A stretch of DNA of 64,000 nucleotides from Sipunculus nudus (Eukaryota > Annelida > Sipuncula > Golfingiida > Sipunculidae): assembly GCA_026874595.1 (NCBI GenBank), contig CM049317.1, forward strand, positions 72,251,618 to 72,315,617, given 5' to 3'. Shown here in pieces: positions 36,901-48,900 of this stretch. The notes under the pieces are model-generated. The model was given only the letters and a program-made list of their open reading frames with translations. It did no database searches and had not been told where the DNA came from. A program made the position numbers and the translations under genes. Position 1 is the first letter of the stretch; every line of letters starts with the position of its first letter.

Positions 36901-39900
36901 GCTGACCATGTCCTCACTACTATCTGTACTTACTCTGTTAATTTTGAGCTTCATCTTGGCCTCATTGACCATGTCCTCACTAGTATCTGTACTTACTCTG
37001 TTAATTTTGAGCTTCATCTTGGCCTTGCTGACCATGTCCTCACTACTATCTGTACTTACTCTGTTAATTTTGAGCTTCATCTTGGCCTCATTGACCATGT
37101 CCTCACTATTATCTGTACTTACTCTGTTAATTTTGAGCTTCATCTTGGCCTCATTGACCATGTCCTCACTAGTATCTGTACATACTCTGTTAATTTTGAG
37201 CTTCATCTTGGCCTTGCTGACCATGTCCTCACTAGTACCTGTACTTATTCTGTTAATTTTGAGCTTCATCTTGGCCTCATTGACCATGTCCTCACTAGTA
37301 TCTGTACTTACTCTGTTAATTTTGAGCTTCATCTTGGCCTTGCTGACCATGTCCTCACTACTATCTGTACTTACTCTGTTAATTTTGAGCTTCATCTTGG
37401 CCTCATTGACCATGTCCTCACTAGTATCTGTACTTACTCTGTTAATTTTGAGCTTCATCTTGGCCTCATTGACTATGTCCTCACTAGTATCTGTACTTAC
37501 TCTGTTAATTTTGAGCTTCATCTTGGCCTTGCTGACCATGTCCTCACTACTATCTGTACTTACTCTGTTAATTTTGAGCTTCATCTTGGCCTCATTGACC
37601 ATGTCCTCGCTATTATCTGTACTTACTCTGTTAATTTTGAGCTTCATCTTGGCCTCATTGACCATGTCCTCACTAGTATCTGTACTTACTCTGTTAATTT
37701 TGAGCTTCATCTTGGCCTTGCTGACCATGTCCTCACTACTATCTGTACTTACTCTGTTAATTTTGAGCTTCATCTTGGCCTCATTGACCATGTCCTCACT
37801 AGTATCTGTACTTACTCTGTTAATTTTGAGCTTCATCTTGGCCTCATTGACCATGTCCTCACTAGTATCTGTACTTATTCTGTTAATTTTGAGCTTCATC
37901 TTGGCCTCGTTGACCATGTCCTCACTAGTATCTGTACTTATTCTGTTAATTTTGAGCTTCATCATGGCCTGACTGACCATGTCCTCACTAGTATCTGTAC
38001 TTACTCTGTTAATTTTGAGTTTCATCTTGGCCTAGTTGACCATGTCCTCACTAGTATCTGTACTTAATTTGTTAATTTTGAGATTCATCTTGGCCTCATT
38101 GACCATGTCCTCACTAGTATCTGTACATACTCTGTTAATTTTGAGCTTCATCTTGGCCTCATTGACCATGTCCTCACTAGTACCTGTACTTATTCTGTTA
38201 ATTTTGAGCTTCATCTTGGCCTCATTGACCATGTCCTCACTAGTATCTGTACTTATTCTGTTAATTTTGAGCTTCATCTTGGACTCGTTGACCATGTCCT
38301 CACTAGTATCTGTACTTATTCTGTTAATTTTGAGCTTCATCTTGGCCTCATTGACCATGTCCTCACTAGTATCTGTACATACTCTGTTAATTTTGAGCTT
38401 CATCTTGGCCTTGCTGACCATGTCCTCACTAGTACCTGTACTTATTCTGTTAATTTTGAGCTTCATCTTGGCCTCATTGACCATGTCCTCACTAGTATCT
38501 GTACTTACTCTGTTAATTTTAAGCTTCATCTTGGCCTTGCTGACCATGTCCTCACTAGTACCTGTACTTATTCTGTTATTTTTGAGCTTCATCTTGGCCT
38601 CATTGACCATGTCCTCACTAGTATCTGTACTTACTCTGTTAATTTTGAGCTTCATCTTGGCCTCATTGACCATGTCCTCACTAGTATCTGTACATACTCT
38701 GTTAATTTTGAGCTTCATCTTGGCCTTGCTGACCATGTCCTCACTAGTACCTGTACTTATTCTGTTAATTTTGAGCTTCATCTTGGCCTCATTGACCATG
38801 TCCTCACTAGTATCTGTACTTACTCTGTTAATTTTGAGCTTCATCTTGGCCTCGTTGACCATGTCCTCACTAGTATCTGTACTTACTCTGTTAATTTTGA
38901 GCTTCATCTTGGCCTTGCTGACCATGTCCTCACTAGTACCCGTTCTAATTCTGTTAATTTTGAGCTTCATCTTGGCCTCATTGACCATGTCCTCACTAGT
39001 ATCTGTACTTACTCTGTTAATTTTGAGCTTCATCTTGGCCTTGCTGACCATGTCCTCACTAGTACCCGTTCTAATTCTGTTAATTTTGAGCTTCATCTTG
39101 GCCTCATTGACCATGTCCTCACTAGTATCTGTACTTACTTTGTCAATTTTGAGCTTCATCTTGGCCTCGTTGACCATGTCCTCACTAGTATCTGTACTTA
39201 CTCTGTTAATTTTGAGCTTCATCTTGGCCTTGCTGACCATGTCCTCACTAGTACCCATTCTAATTCTGTTAATTTTGAGCTTCATCTTGGCCTCATTGAC
39301 CATGTCCTCACTAGTATCTGTACTTACTCTGTTAATTTTGAGCTTCATCTTGGCCTTGCTGACCATGTCCTCACTAGTACCCGTTCTAATTCTGTTAATT
39401 TTGAGCTTCATCATGGCCGCATTGACCATGTCCTCACTAGTATCTGTACTTACTCTGTTAATTTTGAGCTTCATCTTGGCCTCATTGACCATGTCCTCAC
39501 TAGTATCTGTACTTACACTGTTAATTTTGAGCTTCATCTTGGCCTTGCTGACCATGTCCTCACTAGTACCCGTTCTAATTCTGTTAATTTTGAGCTTCAT
39601 CATGGCCTCATTGACCATGTCCTCACTAGTATCTGTACTTACTCTGTTAATTTTGAGCTTCATCTTGGCCTTGCTGACCATGTCCTCACTAGTACCCGTT
39701 CTAATTCTGTTAATTTTGAGCTTCATCTTGGCCTCACTGACCATGTCCTCACTAGTATCTGTACTTACTTTGTCAATTTTGAGCTTCATCTTGGCCTCGT
39801 TGACCATGTCCTCACTAGCATCTGTACTTACTTTGTCAATTTTGAGCTTCATCTTGGCCTCATTGACCATGTCCTCACTAGTATCTGTACTTACTCTGTT

Positions 39901-42900
39901 AATTTTGAGCTTCATCTTGGCCTTGCTGACCATGTCCTCACTAGTACCCGTTCTAATTCTGTTAATTTTGAGCTTCATCTTGGCCTCATTGACCATGTCC
40001 TCACTAGTATCTGTACTTACTCTGTTAATTTTGAGCTTCATCTTGGCCTCGTTGACCATGTCCTCGCTGAACCCTTCCATCAGCTTGTCCTTTTGAAAGC
40101 TGATCAGTTTCTGACAGTTGCAGGCATCAACATAATCCCTTACTCTTTGGAAATTCTCTGAAGGATCTTCAACTGCAAAATAAACATTTGCTACAATGAC
40201 CAAGGTTATAAAGGGACTGCATATCCACCATGATATGTATTTTATATAAATGTTATTAGTTATTACTGAATGTAATGTTTCTTTTCAATATGCAATTTGT
40301 TCACAACAGGGCTTAAGCCCACTGTGTGTTATAACTGTAGACAACTGCTAGTCATTTATTTCTCAAATAAAAATACAGAAAACCCTTGCAAGCTAAAAGC
40401 TAACTTCAATATATTAAAATCTGAAGTAATATCAGCAATAAAGAAATGAAAAAGCCACATTAACCAGTGAAACTGATGTCTTTCTGACACCACTTGGTAC
40501 AAATATAAAACACAGGAAAGCAGTCAGGTGAGTTTACTTGAGAGGTGTTACCAACCTGTGATATCTAGGATGTCAGAGCGGTGAGTGATGTCTTTGTAGA
40601 AGGTGTTAATGAGAGTGGCACAGTGTCCCATGCGCTGGAAAGGTGGCAGCACTAGTACTTGGCTGAAATAAGAAAAATTTGTTACAGGTTTATTCCATAG
40701 CCATGGATTAAAACACAAATGCTATATCAAAAAATGCTATATTTACAATAAATGCTCACATCAGTTCTTTAATAATTTTTTATAATGAAGGTACATTACT
40801 TGAGTCATATCATATGTAAACACTTCAATACCCACCACCTTAGCAAAGTATAAACAAGCAAATTTGTGGAATTTATGTCCCCCAATTTTGCCTCTTGTTG
40901 TCATTCATGCTTACTTTATCAATGTTTTAGTTTTTATTCTTGCCTGAAGATGTCTCATCATTTCATAGTGGCTGTTTTTAGTTTTCATGGTCCCCTGGAG
41001 ATGTGTCCACATTGCGTAACTTTGGTTGTGGAACACAAACAAAATTTCATTTGTTTGTTTTGGAGCTGGTTTTTCAGACAGGCATAATTTTCAGACAGAC
41101 ACTCCAAAACCAATCCCAACCAAGGTACACATGAAAGCAATCAATGACCCAAATTTAAATGAAATCAGATAATATTTAGGAAAGTTATCGCCTGGAAACA
41201 AAATGTGACAGACGAACAAGCAGGTGGACAGACAGACAAACCCAAATCAATGTCCCCTATTCAGAGGAAGCGGGGACAATAAAAAGAAACACCACTGTTA
41301 ATATACTGAATTTGTGTTTGAGTCAGCTCCATTCAAAAGAAGCCAGAACAGTAAGATCTGAAAGACATATTGAAACTTCTTGCTACAGATGTGTCAGGTT
41401 TGCTTCCTGAACTACTTTTTCAGCAATACTTTAACAATCCTCAGAGGCATTGTAACTGTCAATTTCTTTCACCGGGGAGCCACATGACATAATTTCAGTA
41501 CCTTCATTCATGTGGAACCATGCTTTTATCTTTGTAGAACAAAAATATTAACAAACACACCAAAGTGAAACTCTTATCACTACAGTTGCTTGTTCAACAA
41601 AAGGTTCGACCATTTCTTAAATAACAATAATTTTCCTTCATCAAACTTCTTCCATATATTACTGTTAATGGTGGAGCAGGTAATACTGGTCTATTAGACT
41701 CTGTGTCATGCTGACTTACCTGATTCTGGGCCGTGTTTTCGCTGGGTATCCGTAATAATTGTACACAGTCATATAACCAACTACAGCATACATAGGACTA
41801 CCACTGTTCATGTACTTCTCAAACCTGAAATAACAATATCACCTTATTAGGTTGCTAAATTTTCTCATTGGAGATCACTATATACACAATGAAACTGATA
41901 GTTTTTAGTATTTTCATTTATGTATTTTTTCCATTAAGTTCTAGATGCACTCTTTTGACTTTTACCAAACATCTACAGCCACTTATACCCACTGCAAGAT
42001 ACAACAATTTTGTGTAATGTGTCACAGTTTTTTCAATATGTGTAGTCTCCTGTGATTTCATAAGCTTCAATCTGTGATCATGTACTATTTTTTATGACAC
42101 TGTGAAAAATTATATGAATTCACAAAAGAGTATGGTCTGCTAAATGAATAACAACCACAAGTCTGTAAATCACCTTGACAATAACAAACCTGGCACTACT
42201 TACACCAGGTAGTATGTCCACTTTTCATCGTCCACGTCGATGTAAGACGCAGCATCCACATAAAACAGCAGAAAGGTTTGCAATCGCTCGTGGTACTCTC
42301 GGAATCCGGGGGCTTCAATGTCGGTTTTGTATATCTCAAACTGGCGCTCTGTTCCAGCTTAAAATAGGAATTAAAAGTTCATATTTTCATAAAAGAGATC
42401 CCAAATGATTTTGTTGTGTCTGTCAACAGACACAAATGAATGAAGTCACTACTGAAAATCTGAGAAAAACTTTGAAAAAAAAAATCAAGATTTGGTATAA
42501 ATAAATATCATTTTTATTACCTAGGGAGGGGTACCTTTGTGAATATATCCACTCCTGGAGAGTACTGAACACCGCAGTCGGAGCCATCCAGAGTTATTAT
42601 AACTATCTGTACATTTCATTAAGTTTAATATAAAGTCAGAGAAGCTTAATTGATTTTTTGCTCAATAATTCAAATCTTAATTCACTGGACTGACAAAACT
42701 CCTGATAGTCTTGCAGAAAATAAATAATTTAAACAAGGCCTACAGGCCTAATGCGAACCTGTGCATTGGGAAATACATTAGGTATAATGCTTCAATACTG
42801 GCCCATTACTTTTCATGTGTATGAACAATGCAAGTACTAAACATTTTGAATAAGAAACAATTACACAAAAATCACTGCTGAAATTCTGGCATGGGTGCAC

Positions 42901-45900
42901 ACAACACAAAAATGATTGTAGTTGGCACCACCAGTCTTGTATACAACAAAGCTATCAGAGATATATACATATGCCCAATTTCAGACTGATATATCAAACC
43001 CCTCCTGAGAAATAAGCAGGGACACACGTGCAAAAATTATTGTTGGTGGCACCACCAGTCTTGTATATGACAAAGCTATTCGATATGGTATAACTATGCC
43101 CAATTTCAGGTTGATTATATCAAATTCCTCTGTAGCAATAAGGAGGCACATAAACTGTGCAAAAGTCATTGTAGGTGGCGACACCTGTCTTGTGAACGAG
43201 AAAGCCATCAAAGACACATAGACAGGCCAAAATATCAGGCCACTACATCAAACTTACCTTGAGTCTGATGCATGGGGCTGACCAGGCTTAGGTGAGAAAG
43301 GCAGTTGCCCCAAGTGAACTGTGACAAATTGCCAGCTCAGGCTACTGCACTGAGTGAACTCATAACCTGCACCTGGCTAGACTGGGTGAACTTTTGACCT
43401 GTACCTGGCTGCACTGAGTGAACTCTTGACCTATTGCATAATCTGACACAGTGGGCAGTCTGCCAATGCTATAAATTGAACACAGCTACTGCATTGAGTG
43501 AACTCCTGACCTATACCCGGCTGCACTGAGTGAACTCTTGACCAGTTACCTAATCTGATACAGTTGGCAGTCTGCCAAAGCTATAAATAGATCCAGACTG
43601 ACCTTTGGCCTGTTGCCAAATCTGAAATAGTAGCCACATCATTGCATAAGCTCACAGATTGGCTCCACATGCAGCCCTCAGGGGCATGACACCCATGAGG
43701 TGATCACATGATACTCATGAGATGATCACATGCTACCCATGAGGTGATCACATGCTGCCCATGAGGTGTTCCCATGACACCCATGCGGTGATCACATGCC
43801 ATGTGCTTGGCTGCACTGATTGAACTCTTGACCTATATCTGGCTGCACTGAATGAACTCTTGATCTGTTGCAAAATCTGAAACAGTTGGCAGTTTTTCAA
43901 CCTATTTAATGATACAGACACAATCTTTGCCTGTTGGTAAATCTGTTTACACATACTGAAAGACTAAAATGCTTTTTTTTTCAAGCTGACATATTCATAA
44001 ACTTTTTTACCAAAAATATCTATAATAATAAAAGATGCAGTCCTTTCATTGTTAAAGGTCCAATAATTCTGCCTAAAATCATTCAAGTAAACTTGAACAA
44101 AGGCCACCTAAACAATTTTGTAGAAGAACACTATTGCAGTCCTCAGCTTGAAATAAACATAATAATGGCCATAAGACCAACTTAAGCTTTTTACGACTCA
44201 ACCAAAAATCAACAAACTCAATCTATTCTTATATGATTGAATGAACCATGTCCTAGAATAATTCTTTTGAAAAATTGAACAATTCAACTTGACAGTTTCA
44301 TCTTAAACATTATAAGCTGAAAGAGGCTAAAGTTAAACGTTTTTGCCCATAAAAAACAGGTCAATGTAGGTGGCACCACAAAATCTGCAACTTCAAATAT
44401 GAGTCATGTGACCAACATTTGCACAATTCTTGGTAATGCTAGGTTCTGTCATTTCTGAGATTACTATGTCAGTATGCTTACTTGGCCAAATGACTAAGTT
44501 CAAATTTGTGTAACTCCGCTAATATTCATCAAATGCAAACCATTTGAACAAACATGAGAAAGCTTGCCTCTGGGATCATTTATGTAAAATATTGAACAAT
44601 TTGGCTGGACTGTTTACAAGAAGAAGACTTTTAGAGGTTTTTCAGCCTTTTCCCTATAAAATTCAAGTTAATGCAGATAACAAAAAAATATATATAATAT
44701 ATACATATATACATATAATATGTGACAAATTATTGCATAAAATCTGGTGATGGTAGCTCCTGCTATTCCTGAGAAATTATGGGTTAATATACAGATGACC
44801 AATGACCCCAGTACAAAAAAGGTGAATGCAAGTGGCGCCACCAATACCTGAATTTCATATATGACTCATGTGACCAACACTGGCATAAAATTTGGTGATG
44901 ATAGCTCAGGCTGTTTCTGAAATGGTCAATTTAGTATGCCTTTTTGGACAGATGACTTAGTTCAACTTCCTGTAACTCGGCCAAAATTCACCCAAATTTA
45001 ACCAAAATGAATGAACCATGTCCTAGAATAATTCTTTTGAAAAATTGAACAATTCAACTTGACAGTTTCATCTTAAACATTATAAGCTGAAAGAGGCTAA
45101 AGTTAAACGTTTTTGCCCATAAAAAACAGGTCAATGTAGGTGGCACCACAAAATCTGCAACTTCAAATATGAGTCATGTGACCAACATTTGCACAATTCT
45201 TGGTAATGCTAGGTTCTGTCATTTCTGAGATTACTATGTCAGTATGCTTACTTGGCCAAATGACTAAGTTCAAATTTGTGTAACTCCGCTAATATTCATC
45301 AAATGCAAACCATTTGAACAAACATGAGAAAGCTTGCCTCTGGGATCATTTGTGTAAAATATTGAACAATTTGGCTGGACTGTTTACAAGAAGAAGACTT
45401 TTAGAGGTTTTTCAGCCTTTTCCCTATAAAATTCAAGTTAATGCAGATAACAAAAAAATATATATAATATATACATATATACATATAATATGTGACAAAT
45501 TATTGCATAAAATCTGGTGATGGTAGCTCCTGCTATTCCTGAGAAATTATGGGTTAATATACAGATGACCAATGACCCCAGTACAAAAAAGGTGAATGCA
45601 AGTGGCGCCACCAATACCTGAATTTCATATATGACTCATGTGACCAACACTGGCATAAAATTTGGTGATGATAGCTCAGGCTGTTTCTGAAATGGTCATT
45701 TTAGTATGCCTTTTTGGACAGATGACTTAGTTCAACTTCCTGTAACTCGGCCAAAATTCACCCAAATTTAACCATTTGAATAAACTTGAGAGAGATGGAT
45801 AAATGCAGAGTTTCTCAGATGGCTAATTTTTTGCATTTAATTTCATGATGCTAGCTCCAGTCTTTGTAAAATATTAAACAAATTAGCCTCAGTTGTGTCA

Positions 45901-48900
45901 GTCAAAAATGTTTTGCAGGTTTATAACTCATATAGGAAAATACAGAAAAATGGCTAAGTTAAGCTTCCCATAACTCGGCCAAAAATCACTGAACCAAAAC
46001 CATTTGAACAAACTTGAATTATCAACATCTAGGATAATTAACGTGTGAGATTTAAGAATTCTGCCTGGTGGATTTTGAGAAGAAGATCTTTGTAGCCACT
46101 GAGCTAAACTGGGCTGTCATGGCATATGACTAAATTCAGCTTCCCATAACTCAGCCAAAAGTCACCTAACTGAGATCATTTGAAGAAAATTCAGAAAGCA
46201 GTACCCTAAGATCATTTCTGTACGATATTAAACAATTTAGCCATATGGTTTCAGAGAAGAAATTTTTTTGTAGCCCTCAGTATGATACGGGACTGATGAC
46301 CCCCATACAAAAAAGGCTGATGCAGGTGGCGCCACCAATACCTCAATTTCAGATATGACTCATGTGACAAACATTCACATAAAATTTGGTGATGATAGCT
46401 CCAGCCATTTCTGAGACTGTAATTTAAGCATGCTTTTTTGGACAGATGACTAAGTTTAACTTCTTGTAACTCTGCCAAAAATTACCGAACTTAAACCATT
46501 CGAACAAACTTGAGAGAGATTGTTCCAGGGATCATTTCTGTAAAATATTGGACAATTTGGCTGAACAGTTTCAGAGAAGAAGATTTTTAAAGGTTTTTAA
46601 GCTTTTCCCTATAAAATCTAAGAAAATGCAGTTAGCCAAAAAATAAGCAAAATCCGATAGAGTTTTTTAGATGACTAATTTTTTGCATAAAATTTTGTAA
46701 TGCTAACTCATGTCGTTTTCAAGATAGTATGGGTTAACGTACAGACGACGGACGATGGCTGACGGACGCCGCCACACCATCGCATAAGCTCACAGGTTCG
46801 CTTAAAAACATAAATGAATTAACAAAACTATCACTTCAGTGATGAGGCATATACACAGGGTCAGATAAAAAACAAGGGACCCATGGGTCACATCGCTCAG
46901 CTGAATTTTGGAAAATATAAGTAACTGCAAAATATTTTTTTTTCTTTTGGTTTTTCATGTATATTATCATTAGAAAAGCTATGAGAAAATGGCACTGCTA
47001 AATTGAAACTTTGTAAATTATAGAATGGTGGACATGAGCTAAACCATTTAGTGATGCACCAAGGGAACAAATAGGCCTACGGTAAGTGTTATATTAAAGT
47101 AACATTTCATAAACAAATAATGTGTGAAGGTAATTAAGTTTTCAAAAGTTAAATATATGGCCATATGAGTTAAAATTTAATCCCACAAAGTTTGACCAAT
47201 ATTCCTAATTTTAATACGAAGTTAACAGTGTTATTCACACCTAGGCCCCACCAACTTTAAGAGATATGAATGAAAAGCTACAAAGTATTTATATCTTCTC
47301 AAATCTTGTCAGTTAGCTCTTACATTAGATCCTAATATTTTATCACATTTGAATATAAGTATTCCTGAAATTTTTTTCTTTAAAAAAATCAATATTGTCC
47401 AAGTCTCATCAAAAAGAATTTATTTAACATTATAAGATTCATCTTGTTTATTAGTCCTGTGTATTGAAGGGGTGGGTGGGGGGAGGGTTCTCCCTTGTTA
47501 CTGCTCGTTGCTGAAAAAAATGTTAATTTTAAGATTCATCTAGTTCATAGTGCAGGTCTGTCAACAAAATGGGGTGGGAGGGGGGTGGGGGGGGGGGGAG
47601 AGAAAAAGGCTTCCTGTGGTATGGTATTAACTGCAGACAGCCTGATCAAGCTCAACTCATTGGAGAGAGGGCTTGCCTTAGTGATGGGATTGCATAACAT
47701 TATGCCAACAGCCTGGGGAGCATACAGAGCTGCACTGAATGACCTACAGTGACCAAAGTGGACTGCTTGACAATGTAAGGGAATACAACAAGCGCCTCCA
47801 AAAAAATTCAATGCCTAGCCTAATTTTGCAGCTTTTATTTTCAAATTTCAGATTTTAACAGAATAATTCCTTATGTGTACATGCTGTGAAAATTAAATCA
47901 ACGGTACTTACAGGAAAAAAAAATGCCGTGGCCAAAGTTGGGCAAAATTTAAGGTACTAATTTTTTATTTTTGCTAATATTTAAAATTTTTTTTAAAGAT
48001 TTTGATTAAATTTTGGGTATACAATTTAACTTTGATTAATTTAAGTTATATTACTGGAATAAAAAGTCCTTAGTTTTAACATGTTTTGTGTTAAGTGATC
48101 AAATATCTTTCCTGATTTTATACAAAATGCATTATGTTTGAGCCCATAACTTATTAAAATTATATAATACAGACCTAATTTCTGGCATGTACATAGGTAC
48201 TATATAGAGGAATATTCATGGCAAATATGAGGAAAAACAGATGAGTGGTTTTGATATTAGGCGGTCCTGAAGTGTGAAAATAGGTTTTTAATAAAAAATT
48301 GAGGTTTTTCCTTAATTTCTCAAAGGAATGAAGTCACAAAGACCCAGTTTTAGGCTTGGTAGGAGATCTTGGGGACATCTAACATTATGCCGAATTTGGG
48401 ACTCCTAGGTCTTAGGGTTTCAAAATGTGCCACATCCACGGACAGATGGATGGAAGGATGGACAGAGGGACGGACGACGGACCATGACTATAGCTCAGAT
48501 GACTTATAGTCAGCTGAGCGATAATCCCAAATGCTCATGACGTATTACCTTTTTCCACTTTATATGAATGAACCTTTTCTCCAAAAGGCTTGAAATTTGC
48601 ATCCCCTGGTAAGGAAGCCAAGAACTTATCTTGGCTGGTGGTAACACAGTTTTGAGGCAGTTCCATCTTATTTATTAGCGTACTTATGACATCATCAGCC
48701 TACACAACAAAAAAAAAAGAATTAATAAATAAACAGTACAAGAAATTTGAATCTGAATATGTATGTGATCAACTTTAATGTGATTCATAATCCATGATTG
48801 TAATTTTTAACTGATATGTGTAAAATATAGTGATGTGCACTGATACTAAATCCTATTACAGCATTCTGGCTGGGTTCATTTATTCTGAGAAAAACCTCTT

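Noticed and set aside
36587-37972. 461-aa plus-strand hydrophobic repeat frame
   Set aside because: Same cause: antisense of the array.
38036-40096. 686-aa plus-strand frame of repeated LSFILASLTMSSLVSVLTLL
   Set aside because: It is the antisense of the HAT1 63-bp array. A repeat unit divisible by three keeps several frames open. It has no splice context or recognisable family; the hydrophobic periodicity is a by-product.
38032-40203. Minus-strand 723-aa frame as a stand-alone repeat-protein gene
   Set aside because: Its first ten codons are intronic (acceptor AG at 40174-40173), and the non-repeat start is HAT1 exon 10. It is better read as exon 10 running on into its duplicated donor array.
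44544-45520. Two identical 68-aa frames
   Set aside because: Carried by the 770-bp duplication of a non-coding repeat; no other support.
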